Assembly (NCBI GenBank): GCA_938008535.1 | Contig: CALLKF010000168.1 | Span: forward strand, 1-15,109 | From: an uncultured Saprospirales bacterium | GTDB lineage: Bacteria; Bacteroidota; Bacteroidia; Chitinophagales; JADIYW01 | DNA length: 15,109 bases | Direction of reading: 5' to 3' | Shown: one piece after another, positions 7,508 through 15,070 of the stretch | Layout of the letters: each line of letters begins with the position of its first letter | Numbering within the stretch: the first letter of the stretch is position 1 | Notes under the pieces: generated by a model | Databases searched by the model: none | What the model was told of the DNA's origin: nothing | Seen by the model: the letters and a program-made list of their open reading frames with translations, nothing else | Program-made: the position numbers and the translations under genes

Positions 7508-8252
7508 TGGTGATTCTATTTTCAATTTTTGCCGAAACCTTTTTTCCTAAACGTGCTTGTTCTTTCCAATATTCAATAATTGCATCTCGAAATAATTTGC
7601 CAGTTTGTTTTTGCGGAATCGTTTTTAAAAATGCAATTCCATCACCACCATTTGCCAAATAATCATTTATAGCAATATTATATTTTTTGGTTAAAATAAT
7701 TGGCTCATTATTTACTAAAATATTTTGTGCTTTTTTATTTTTTATCTGAAATGAAATTCCAGAAATTGGCCAGCCATTTTTAGCAGCAATCGAATCGCAA
7801 AAATCTACAAGTTGCTGGCCTGTTAATGTTTGTTCCACTAAATAATTATCAAAAGGCATTAACAAATAAGCATGTTCAACATTGAGCATTCCTTTTGTAA
7901 GTGATGGTGTTCGAATACCACCATAATTTAAAATAGCAGCATCAATTCTATCTTTTGTATATTCTTCCGTTTTAATTTTTAGCACATCAACCATAAAATT
8001 TCCGAGCGTGCTTTCCGGCAATTTTTTGGATAAATCTTCTTCTAATTCTACCAAAGCCACTTTCATTATTTTATCTAATGAATCTTTATAAGGTTTATAG
8101 TATATAAAGGTTGCAGAATCAGTTTTGATTTCTTTATTGATTTTTACTAAAGATGCAGTTTGTGTTGTTGGATAAATGGTTTTGCATGCAGTAAAAATAC
8201 CGGCAATAACGATAAAGTATATTTTTATTTTAGAATAAATTTTTGACATCAT
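7497..8252 (-). CDS. Lipoprotein with 5'-nucleotidase C-terminal domain, substrate-binding half of a split enzyme
   Basis: The 251-residue product begins with a lipoprotein signal (hydrophobic 11-20, lipobox FTAC with Cys23). From about residue 60 to 235 it matches the 5'-nucleotidase C-terminal domain. Seen there are STLGNFMVD (81-89), NYGGIRTPSLTKG (109-121), LLMPFDN (130-136), LTGQQLVDF (143-151) and NDYLANGGDG (196-205). In one-piece enzymes this domain binds the nucleoside and sits after the catalytic domain. Here it is a separate protein encoded before the catalytic gene. Its end overlaps that gene by 11-29 bases depending on the start chosen. Its own start (MM at 8252) overlaps the upstream gene by 23 bases, so all three are likely one operon. 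Confidence 0.88.
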   Translation of the reverse strand: MMSKIYSKIKIYFIVIAGIFTACKTIYPTTQTASLVKINKEIKTDSATFIYYKPYKDSLDKIMKVALVELEEDLSKKLPESTLGNFMVDVLKIKTEEYTKDRIDAAILNYGGIRTPSLTKGMLNVEHAYLLMPFDNYLVEQTLTGQQLVDFCDSIAAKNGWPISGISFQIKNKKAQNILVNNEPIILTKKYNIAINDYLANGGDGIAFLKTIPQKQTGKLFRDAIIEYWKEQARLGKKVSAKIENRITNAE

Positions 8253-8769
8253 CTTTTACAAAATTTATAGCAATTTGAACAGGCACATCTTTGTTTGATT
8301 GAATAAAATAATTAAAAATGGCTTTACTTAATTCAATGCCATCGGTTTCGTCTGGCATCTGCGAAGCGATGCTATTGATAAGTTTAATAGTTTCTTCTTT
8401 TGCAGTTGATACCATTTGCCATGCATCCGAATTGATATACATTTGTTGCGAAAGATTGTATTCATACTCGATTCTAATCGTTTTGATAAGTTCTAATTGA
8501 AATTCTGGCAACAGCATGTTTTGTTGATAAACGCGTTGACATAAACTAAATGGATGAATGCGTTCCAGAAAAACGATAATGCGTTCGTATGCTTGCAAAC
8601 GCAGTGGCTGCGAAACCTTTCTTTGTTCAAACAATAAAAATTTATTTAATTCTTGTTTTCGGCGTTCGTTCTCGTCGTTGATAAAAGTCTGAATTACAAG
8701 ATAAACACCACCAAGTGTTACTAATGAAGGCAAAATATACTTCAACATTTCTAAGATTGCAGATTCCAT
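8230..8769 (-). CDS. Conserved Bacteroidota membrane-anchored protein of unknown function (DUF7935-like)
   Basis: The 179 residues begin with one membrane segment (about 11-30, ILPSLVTLGGVYLVIQTFI). A charged, probably coiled-coil stretch (NDENERRKQELNKFLLFEQRK, about 31-51) and a helical cytoplasmic domain follow. The stretch PLRLQAYERIIVFLERIHP (55-73) is the most distinctive part and is the hallmark I remember for proteins labelled DUF7935 in Bacteroidota; I cannot confirm the family name here. No catalytic motif is visible. Its gene is the first of a run with the two nucleotidase halves and overlaps the next by 23 bases, so it may be co-expressed with them. It is divergent from the IscA-family gene. 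Confidence 0.75.
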   Translation of the reverse strand: MESAILEMLKYILPSLVTLGGVYLVIQTFINDENERRKQELNKFLLFEQRKVSQPLRLQAYERIIVFLERIHPFSLCQRVYQQNMLLPEFQLELIKTIRIEYEYNLSQQMYINSDAWQMVSTAKEETIKLINSIASQMPDETDGIELSKAIFNYFIQSNKDVPVQIAINFVKDDVKNLF

Positions 8770-8877
8770 GCAGATAATTTTAATTTGGTTAAAAATACAA
8801 TTTTAATTTTCTATTTAACGTTGAAAATTTATAATAATTTTAATGATTGCGATGCATCGGATGATAATAATTTGAAC

Positions 8878-8885
8878 TAAATTTG
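8878..8885 (+). promoter_or_regulatory. Candidate -7 box of the IscA-family gene
   Basis: TAAATTTG matches the Bacteroidota -7 consensus TAnnTTTG and lies 21 bases before the ATG at 8907. No TTG sits at the expected -33 position (8856-8858); a 10-bp palindrome CGATGCATCG (8850-8859) covers it instead. This may be a weak or activator-dependent promoter. Confidence 0.45.
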
Positions 8886-8906
8886 CGAAACTATTGTTTT
8901 AAATAT

Positions 8907-9257
8907 ATGGAAACGACTATAGAAAATAAAATTCCTGTTTCATTTACAGCATCTGCAGTAGAAGAAATCAAGAGTTTATTTAGAGATGGAAATTATCCAA
9001 CTAATTTTGGATTGCGAATTGGTGTTGAGGGTGGTGGCTGTGCTGGATTTTCATACATTTTAAATTTTGATCAACAGAAAGAAAATGATGAAGTTTATTT
9101 TATTGGTGAAATTCCATTGTATATAGATAACACTCAAATTATGTACTTATACAATTGCAATATAGATTTTAAAACTGGCTTAGACAATCGCGGATTTGTA
9201 TATAATAATCCAAATGCAACCACAACGTGCGGTTGCGGAACTTCTTTTTCTACATAA
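8907..9257 (+). CDS. A-type iron-sulfur cluster carrier/assembly protein (IscA/ErpA/HesB family)
   Basis: A-type carriers bind Fe-S clusters or iron and pass them to target proteins in the cytoplasm. The 116-residue product has the three conserved cysteines: Cys45 in GGGCAGFSY, and Cys108 and Cys110 in TTCGCGTSF at the C terminus. The LRIGVEGGGCAGF and IDF...GFVYNNPNA segments also match the family. I prefer the ATG at 8907; an in-frame TTG at 8883 would add MRNYCFKY but lies inside the likely -7 box. The gene is not next to other isc or suf genes, so I cannot say which member (IscA, SufA or ErpA) it is. It has its own promoter region, divergent from the membrane-protein gene. Confidence 0.9.
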   Translation: METTIENKIPVSFTASAVEEIKSLFRDGNYPTNFGLRIGVEGGGCAGFSYILNFDQQKENDEVYFIGEIPLYIDNTQIMYLYNCNIDFKTGLDNRGFVYNNPNATTTCGCGTSFST

Positions 9258-9331
9258 TCTGCTGTTGCATGCAATTTATGTGTTAAAATTTACACAGACG
9301 CCTTATTTTACTAACATTTCTGAAAAATAAT

Positions 9332-9361
9332 TTGGATAATTGTACAAAGGAATTAACTTTG
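9332..9361 (+). promoter_or_regulatory. Bacteroidota-type promoter of the HU gene
   Basis: TTG (9332-9334) is followed after exactly 19 bases by TAACTTTG (9354-9361), a full match to TTG-N19-TAnnTTTG. Transcription would begin near 9367, giving an A/T-only leader of about 30 bases (TAAATAAATAATAAAAAC before the ATG), typical of strong Bacteroidota genes without a Shine-Dalgarno sequence. Confidence 0.82.
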
Positions 9362-9397
9362 TGTTTAGAATTTTTTAACTAAATAAATAATAAAAAC

Positions 9398-9682
9398 ATG
9401 AACAAAGGCGACTTAGTAAAAGTTATTGCAGACGCAGCTGGCGTAACAAATGCAACTGCAACATCTACATTGAATGCAGTGTTGGAAAGCATTCGTAAAA
9501 GTTTAAAAAAAGAAGATAAAGTTACTTTAATAGGTTTTGGTACTTTCTCTACATCCAAAAGAGCAAAGAGAGATGGCAGAAATCCATCTACAGGTGCTAA
9601 AATCAAAATTCCAGCGAAGACGTTAGTTAAGTTTAAAGCAGGAAAAGAACTAAGCGAAGCAGTGAATAAAAAAGGGAAATAA
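9398..9682 (+). CDS. HU-family histone-like DNA-binding protein
   Basis: HU proteins bind and bend DNA as dimers and help organise the nucleoid. The 94 residues have the classic layout: an N-terminal helical dimer part (MNKGDLVKVIADAAGV, helices to about 40), then the saddle (VTLIGFGTFSTSKRA, 42-56), then the DNA-binding arm RDGRNPSTGAKIKIPA (58-73) with the conserved RNPxTG and the intercalating Pro. A basic tail follows (AVNKKGK). The length is standard. A strong consensus promoter sits upstream and a long hairpin terminator downstream, so this is a single-gene unit. HU and IHF subunits look alike; HU is the better call because of the normal length and the typical MNKxDLVKxIA start. Confidence 0.96.
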   Translation: MNKGDLVKVIADAAGVTNATATSTLNAVLESIRKSLKKEDKVTLIGFGTFSTSKRAKRDGRNPSTGAKIKIPAKTLVKFKAGKELSEAVNKKGK

Positions 9683-9690
9683 TATAATTT

Positions 9691-9742
9691 CACCCTAAAT
9701 AATAAAACTCCAACTTATGTTGGAGTTTTATTATTTAGGGTG
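9691..9742. terminator. 24-bp perfect hairpin shared by the convergent HU and pdxH genes
   Basis: Positions 9691-9714 and 9719-9742 are exact reverse complements with a 4-base loop (TTAT). The hairpin starts 8 bases after the HU stop, and its right arm runs into pdxH, covering that gene's stop codon and last five coding bases. The stem core AAAACTCCAAC/GTTGGAGTTTT has T-rich sequence on both sides, so it can end both transcripts. Confidence 0.85.
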
Positions 9743-10382
9743 CTAATCTTTCTAATATCCAAATTTGATTGTCTTTTAATGTATATTGCAATCTGTCGTG
9801 TAATCGATTCTGTCTTCCTTGCCAAAATTCAATCAAGGTTGGTTTTATATTATAACCACCCCAATTCCTTTTTATTGGTATTTCTACATTCTTAAACTCT
9901 TGATTTGTTTTAATAAATAACTCATCCAATGTTTTTCTATCTTCAATAGTTGAACTTTGTTTTGAGACGAATGCAGCAATTTGACTATCTCTTGGTCTTG
10001 ATCGAAAATAAATTTCATTCATTTCAGTTGTTGTTTGAGTTGCAATGCCTTCTATTCGTACTTGTCGCTCATGTTCTCTAAACCAAAAAAGTAAAGCAAC
10101 TTTATCATTTTCTTTGATTTGCGATCCTTTCTTACTATCATAATTGGTATAAAATATAAATCCATTTTTATCAAAACTTTTTAATAAAACAGTTCGTACA
10201 GAAGGTTGCAAATCTTTTCCAACTGTTGCTATCTGCATTGCATTGGGTTCGTACAAATTATCGTCAATTGCTTGTTGAAACCATTTTTCAAATTGAATAA
10301 ACGGATTTTTATCGCAGTCCTTTTCTAACAGAAACCCTTTTTCATAACTATTTCGCATGTTTGTTAAATCTCTGTTTGGCAT
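9735..10382 (-). CDS. pdxH: Pyridoxine/pyridoxamine 5'-phosphate oxidase
   Basis: PdxH is a cytoplasmic FMN enzyme that oxidises pyridoxine or pyridoxamine 5'-phosphate to pyridoxal 5'-phosphate (vitamin B6 pathway). The 215 residues match the family over the full length. FMN- and substrate-binding motifs include RTVLLK (63-68), FYTNYDSKKG (77-86), RQVRIEG (106-112), SRPRDSQIAAFVSKQS (128-143) and EFWQGRQNRLHDR (185-197), and the C terminus is ERLAP. The gene begins 29 bases after rodA on the same strand and has no clear promoter of its own, so it is probably the last gene of the rod-shape operon. Its final codons lie in the hairpin shared with HU. Confidence 0.97.
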   Translation of the reverse strand: MPNRDLTNMRNSYEKGFLLEKDCDKNPFIQFEKWFQQAIDDNLYEPNAMQIATVGKDLQPSVRTVLLKSFDKNGFIFYTNYDSKKGSQIKENDKVALLFWFREHERQVRIEGIATQTTTEMNEIYFRSRPRDSQIAAFVSKQSSTIEDRKTLDELFIKTNQEFKNVEIPIKRNWGGYNIKPTLIEFWQGRQNRLHDRLQYTLKDNQIWILERLAP

Positions 10383-10411
10383 AATCTATATTTTTTTAGG
10401 TTTGTAAAAAA

Positions 10412-11686
10412 TTAACGCATTGTCATTCTTCGTTCACTATCTAATTTTAATGCAGTAGCAATCATAAATGTAAATGAAAATAAAGAAGAACCACCATAAC
10501 TAATAAAAGGTAATGGTATTCCAATTACAGGCAATATTCCAATCGTCATTCCAATATTAATACTTACATGTGTAAAAATAATTGCCACTACGGAATACAT
10601 ATAGACTCTACCAAACGGACTTCGTTGCCTATCTGCTAGCATAAGCAACCGTTGTAGCATCAATACAAAAACTGCTAATAAGACTAACGAACCAATAAAA
10701 CCCCATTCTTCGCCAATAGCAGAAAAAATAAAATCAGTTGAGGTTTCTGGCACATAATTATAGCGTGTTTGAGTACCTTGCAAATATCCTTTGCCAATAA
10801 TTCCGCCTGAACCAATTGCAATTTTTGATTGATTTAAATTAAATGCAATTCCATGTTTTGCTTCTTTTGATAATTCTTTTCCTAAAACGACATTTATCCT
10901 ATCTCGTTGATGTTTCTCTAAAACATTATTAAAAATATAGCTTACGGAAAATGTAAAAAAACAAGTACCAATCATTATAATAGCTAAGATTTTTACTAGT
11001 TGTTTATTCAGCCAATTCCAATAAATTAAAATAGAAAATAAAAAAAGGCTGATTCCGATAATAATATATGGATTAATGAGCAATGCTAGCACTGCAACAA
11101 TTACAATAAATAAACCTAAATAAATTACCAAATCAGAAAGTCCTTCTCTGTTTAAAACAAAGATAAATGCAGAAAATACCAAACACGAACCTGCATCACC
11201 TTGTGCAGCAACCATTAATAAAGGAATTCCTATAATTGCATACGCATACAAATGTTCGCGTCTGGTAATGAAACGCATATTTGGTGTATCAAAATATTTG
11301 GCTAATGCTAGTGCAGTTGCAAACTTCGCAAATTCTGACGGTTGCAATTTAAAAAATCCAAGATTGATCCAGTTTTGGTCGCCTTTGGTTCGTTCACCAA
11401 AAATAAAAACTGATAATAATAAAATTAGAATCAATCCATACATCGGATAGGAAATCAATTGCAGAATTCTTCTATCAAAACCTAAAATGGCAAAAAACAT
11501 GAGACCTGAAATTCCAGCCCAAAGAACTTGTTTCATATAACTATGTTTCATACTAAATAAATCAGCAGTAAAATCGCCATTGTATTCTGTTGCAAATACA
11601 CTCATGATTCCTAAAATAACTAAGAATAAATAGCAGTATAGAACAGTGCTATCAATCGGATCGTATGCGCGTTTATTGGTTGACAT
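10412..11686 (-). CDS. rodA: RodA, SEDS-family peptidoglycan glycosyltransferase
   Basis: RodA polymerises lipid II into glycan strands for side-wall growth, paired with PBP2. The 424 residues are mostly hydrophobic, with about ten membrane segments. Family landmarks are LQPSEFAKF (114-122), the periplasmic-loop motif PETSTDFIFSAIGEEWG (313-329) with the conserved Asp318, and the signature PLPFISYGGSSL (391-402). The Asp in the TDFIF motif is regarded as essential in SEDS proteins. It is called RodA rather than FtsW because it directly follows mrdA in an mre operon. Its ATG shares one base with the mrdA stop (TAATG), so the two are translationally coupled. Confidence 0.96.
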   Translation of the reverse strand: MSTNKRAYDPIDSTVLYCYLFLVILGIMSVFATEYNGDFTADLFSMKHSYMKQVLWAGISGLMFFAILGFDRRILQLISYPMYGLILILLLSVFIFGERTKGDQNWINLGFFKLQPSEFAKFATALALAKYFDTPNMRFITRREHLYAYAIIGIPLLMVAAQGDAGSCLVFSAFIFVLNREGLSDLVIYLGLFIVIVAVLALLINPYIIIGISLFLFSILIYWNWLNKQLVKILAIIMIGTCFFTFSVSYIFNNVLEKHQRDRINVVLGKELSKEAKHGIAFNLNQSKIAIGSGGIIGKGYLQGTQTRYNYVPETSTDFIFSAIGEEWGFIGSLVLLAVFVLMLQRLLMLADRQRSPFGRVYMYSVVAIIFTHVSINIGMTIGILPVIGIPLPFISYGGSSLFSFTFMIATALKLDSERRMTMR

Positions 11687-13722
11687 TATTCTTGAAAGAT
11701 ATCTTGATCGTTTGGTTTTGTAATATCGAATATTCTGGTTGAGTCAATTTTCTTTTTATCTTTTTTTTGCTGATCAATAACTTTTGCTGATTTTATAGAA
11801 TCTTGAATTATTTTTTTTCGTAAAACAGAATCTCTCTTTGCTTTTATTTTTTGAATAGAATCCATCATCATTTGTTGTGGCGTCTTCACAGAATCCATTT
11901 TGACAATAGTCTTCATGATTCTTGATTTAAACATGCGATCTTGCAATGGTATTCTTTTTTTAGCGATAGTATCGTGTAAATATTTTTCTACCATCAACGA
12001 TGCAATCGGCGCTGCATAGGTAGCACCAAACCCAGCATTTTCAACAAACACAGCAATCGCAATTTTCGGATTTTCTTTTGGTGCAAAGCCAGCAAAAATA
12101 GAGTGATCTTTTCCGTGCGGATTTTGCGCTGTACCAGTTTTACCACAAAAAGAAATGTCAGGAATTTTTGCACCTTTTGCCGTTCCAGCTAACACAACTT
12201 TTTCTAAGCCATCAGTTACATATCTAAAAAAAACAGTATCGAAACCAGTTTCATTTTTTATACGTTTTGGTGTTTTGTATTTTTTATCTTTTACTAGATA
12301 TTTACAAATTGTAGGCGTGATATAATAACCTTTATTGGCAATAATTGCCATCGCATTTGCAATTTGTAAAGGCGTTGCCAGCACTTCGCCTTGACCAATA
12401 GAATTTGAAATAATGGAAGCAGCTCGCCATTTTCCTTCACCAAACATTTTATTATAATATTTTACAGTCGGCAAATTTCCTTTTTTTTCACCTTTTAAAT
12501 CTATGCCTAATTTTTTTCCGTATCCAAATAAACTCATATTATTCAACCATTTTTGATAACCAATTTCAGGTGATGAAATAGTTGAATCCATAATAAAATC
12601 ATTGTAGATTTTACAGAAATAAGAGTTACAAGAATATTGCAAAGCCGTTTCCACATCTGGAATTCCATGAACACCATGGCATTTCACAACATGATTTCCG
12701 ACGCGATAACCACCTGGACAAAACCAACTCCATTTTTCTTCGTGTGTATGATTTTGCAACATTACAACTGCTGTACTTGCTTTAAAAGTGGAACCTGGTG
12801 GATACATTGCCTGAATCGGTCGATTAATTAATGGCTTGTAATAATCATTATACAACACATTAAAATTATGTCGACGGAATCTGCCAGTTAATAAATTCGG
12901 ATCATAACCTGGTGAACTTACATACGCTAATATTTCGCCAGTTGATGGTTCAATTGCAACAATGCCGCCAACTTTTCCTTCCATTAATTTTTCACCATAC
13001 GCTTGTAATTCTGCATCAATACCTGTAACAATGTCCCAACCTGCGATTGGCAATTTATCATCTTTACCTTCTTTATACTTTCCTTTATAAGTACTTTTTA
13101 CATCTAAAACCTGAAAATTAATTCCTTTTTCACCGCGCAAATAACTATCGTAAAATTGCTCTAAACCAGTTGTACCCATATAATCTCCAAGTTCGTAATA
13201 GCCAGCAGATTGTTCAATATTATTTTCTGTTACTTCGCTTAGGTAACCCAAAAGTGCTGCACCACCACGATATGGATATCGACGAACAGTTCTGGTAATA
13301 TATGAAATAGATGGAAATTCAAAAAGATGTTCTTGAAAACGAGCAAATGTTTGCGCATCTAATAGTTTTATAAATGGTGTTGGCTTGTTAGGAGTGGTGC
13401 GTTTTATTTCATCTAATGCTTTTCTTACAAATGTAATATTGGTGCTCAGTAATTCGCATAAACGAACGGTGTCTAAGCTTTTTGCTAAATTACATTGCAC
13501 TAAAATATCATACACTGCATCATTGTATACAATTACTTTTCCTTTTCTGTCGATGACCAAACCGCGCGATGGATAGATGGTTACTTTTTTTACCACATTA
13601 TCTTTTGCAATAGATTTGTAACCTGGTGTTAGCACTTGTAAAAAAAACAAACGCACAATAAGAATAGCAGCAACAATAAAAATTGCTTTTTCTAAAATTC
13701 CGCTTTCGTTACCACGTTGCAT
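11686..13722 (-). CDS. mrdA: Penicillin-binding protein 2, peptidoglycan transpeptidase of the elongasome
   Basis: PBP2 cross-links new peptidoglycan in the side wall and activates RodA. The 678 residues begin with one membrane anchor (about 12-30), followed by a PBP-dimer domain (about 45-215) and a transpeptidase domain (about 245-585). Active-site motifs are intact: SxxK at Ser311-Lys314 (STFK), SxN at Ser364-Asn366 (SCN) and KTG at 528-530. Cys335, Cys348, His352 and Cys365 lie where E. coli PBP2 is reported to bind zinc. The C-terminal tail (about 605-678) is highly charged, with DS pairs roughly every ten residues (610, 621, 631, 641, 660), and makes the protein longer than the E. coli form. 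It starts 11 bases after mreD and shares one base with rodA. Confidence 0.96.
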   Translation of the reverse strand: MQRGNESGILEKAIFIVAAILIVRLFFLQVLTPGYKSIAKDNVVKKVTIYPSRGLVIDRKGKVIVYNDAVYDILVQCNLAKSLDTVRLCELLSTNITFVRKALDEIKRTTPNKPTPFIKLLDAQTFARFQEHLFEFPSISYITRTVRRYPYRGGAALLGYLSEVTENNIEQSAGYYELGDYMGTTGLEQFYDSYLRGEKGINFQVLDVKSTYKGKYKEGKDDKLPIAGWDIVTGIDAELQAYGEKLMEGKVGGIVAIEPSTGEILAYVSSPGYDPNLLTGRFRRHNFNVLYNDYYKPLINRPIQAMYPPGSTFKASTAVVMLQNHTHEEKWSWFCPGGYRVGNHVVKCHGVHGIPDVETALQYSCNSYFCKIYNDFIMDSTISSPEIGYQKWLNNMSLFGYGKKLGIDLKGEKKGNLPTVKYYNKMFGEGKWRAASIISNSIGQGEVLATPLQIANAMAIIANKGYYITPTICKYLVKDKKYKTPKRIKNETGFDTVFFRYVTDGLEKVVLAGTAKGAKIPDISFCGKTGTAQNPHGKDHSIFAGFAPKENPKIAIAVFVENAGFGATYAAPIASLMVEKYLHDTIAKKRIPLQDRMFKSRIMKTIVKMDSVKTPQQMMMDSIQKIKAKRDSVLRKKIIQDSIKSAKVIDQQKKDKKKIDSTRIFDITKPNDQDIFQE

Positions 13723-13733
13723 GTGTTTTAAAT

Positions 13734-14249
13734 TTACGATTTAGATTTTCTCGTAAAAAATAAACTTATTAACCAGACTAAACTTAAAGAACTGATTAAA
13801 CTGAATATAGTCTTGAAAAATGTAGTGACAAAGTTAGATATGGAAAACAATTCCAAAAAGAAATAAATTAAGTGATGTATAGAAAATAAAATAAGGATGT
13901 AAAAAAAATACCAATTAACTCCTTGCTGTGATAATGTTGGCTCATCTAATTTGTCCCAACCTGATTTTGGCTGAAAGGTATCTAAAATATAACTTCTTAA
14001 ATAACCAATTAATAAAAGTGAAGCCGTGTGCAAGCCGCCGCCGTTACTGAATGCATCAACTAATAAACCTGTAAAAAACGCAAGCAATAAAACTGCAACG
14101 CGTGGTGTAGAAACCGGTAACAACAAAATAAACAACGGATAAATCATGATATAAACTCTACCAAACGGCAACTCATTCAATAACAGCAACTGCAATCCAA
14201 TTAGGAAAACAAAACGCAAAGTGTTATTGATGATAAATTTATTATTCAT
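13734..14249 (-). CDS. mreD: MreD, rod-shape-determining membrane protein
   Basis: MreD is an integral membrane partner of MreC and the elongasome. The 171 residues have about five or six hydrophobic segments (for example 12-27, 34-47, 51-67, 75-92, 112-132 and 140-164) and the family feature GLLVDAFSNGGGLHTAS (61-77), close to the usual GL..D......G.... pattern. The sequence is poorly conserved in general, so the call rests mainly on size, hydrophobicity and position between mreC and mrdA. Its start overlaps the mreC stop by 8 bases. Confidence 0.9.
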   Translation of the reverse strand: MNNKFIINNTLRFVFLIGLQLLLLNELPFGRVYIMIYPLFILLLPVSTPRVAVLLLAFFTGLLVDAFSNGGGLHTASLLLIGYLRSYILDTFQPKSGWDKLDEPTLSQQGVNWYFFYILILFSIHHLIYFFLELFSISNFVTTFFKTIFSLISSLSLVWLISLFFTRKSKS

Positions 14250-15066
14250 TATTGATCAAGCGTTGCAATGAATCCAATTCATTCTTTTTATTATTTTTTA
14301 CCACATATACATAACTCAAACTCGAAATATTATTTGTAAGATGTACATTGATATCATAGAAACTAGAACCTTCATCTGGTTTCACATCTTTAACAGTTGC
14401 AACCAAAACATTTGGCGGAAAAATAGAAGAAAAACCAGCCGTAACAATCGTGTCATTTTTTTTCACTGGAATTGTTTTGCTAAATCCATCAATTTGTAAC
14501 GTATTCGGATCGCTGCCATTCCAGCGTAAATTGCCCAATGCATTAGAGTTTTTATGACGCACACCAACTAATGATTTCACACTTATCACTGACATCACCA
14601 ATGCAAAATTTTCAGAAACATTGGTAATAATTCCAACCACACCATTACTGCTAATTACACCAAGTCCTTTTTGCAAACCATCTTTGCTACCTTTATTTAT
14701 AGTGATGTAATTGATGTTTTTGTTGATGCTATTATTCTCAATTTTTGCTACTACATAATCAAACGTATATAAATCTGAATTTCGTGGCAAGTTAGAATCT
14801 GATGGATATTGATTTTGAAACTGGATTTGTTTTTTAAGCAACGCATTTTCTTCTACTAATGCTTTATTATTTTTTCCTAAATGAATGAATGTATTAAATC
14901 CGTTTACATAACCTAATACTGTACCAACCATTCCATTAGTAGTATTTAAAAATTTTACTTCCTGGTATTTATGCGATTTAAAAATCAAAGACAACGCAAA
15001 AAACTCCAACACCACAAAAAGTATGAGTACATAGAAACGAGAAAATAAATAATATATGCTACGCAT
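14242..15066 (-). CDS. mreC: MreC, rod-shape-determining periplasmic scaffold
   Basis: MreC spans the inner membrane once and forms a periplasmic scaffold that activates PBP2. The 274 residues have a membrane segment (9-28), a coiled coil (about 62-86, NKALVEENALLKKQIQFQ) and a beta-rich domain (about 103-257). The domain has family landmarks INKGSKDGLQKGLGV (124-138), NGVVGIITNV (141-150) and VTAGFSSIFPPNVLVATV (208-225). The ATG is 4 bases after the mreB stop, and the membrane segment follows directly. Its 3' end overlaps mreD by 8 bases. Confidence 0.95.
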   Translation of the reverse strand: MRSIYYLFSRFYVLILFVVLEFFALSLIFKSHKYQEVKFLNTTNGMVGTVLGYVNGFNTFIHLGKNNKALVEENALLKKQIQFQNQYPSDSNLPRNSDLYTFDYVVAKIENNSINKNINYITINKGSKDGLQKGLGVISSNGVVGIITNVSENFALVMSVISVKSLVGVRHKNSNALGNLRWNGSDPNTLQIDGFSKTIPVKKNDTIVTAGFSSIFPPNVLVATVKDVKPDEGSSFYDINVHLTNNISSLSYVYVVKNNKKNELDSLQRLINNE

Positions 15067-15070
15067 GAGT

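Noticed and set aside
8883..8906. An eight-residue N-terminal extension of the IscA-family protein from a TTG start.
   Set aside because: The TTG lies inside the likely -7 box, so it would not be in the transcript; the ATG at 8907 fits family length.
9265..9274. Palindrome TTGCATGCAA just after the IscA-family gene.
   Set aside because: It is a 10-bp palindrome with no loop, no T-run and no regulatory position; several of this size are expected by chance in 15 kb.
9379..9693. A 104-codon open frame opposite the HU gene.
   Set aside because: It is the antisense shadow of HU, which has clear homology and an upstream promoter on the other strand.
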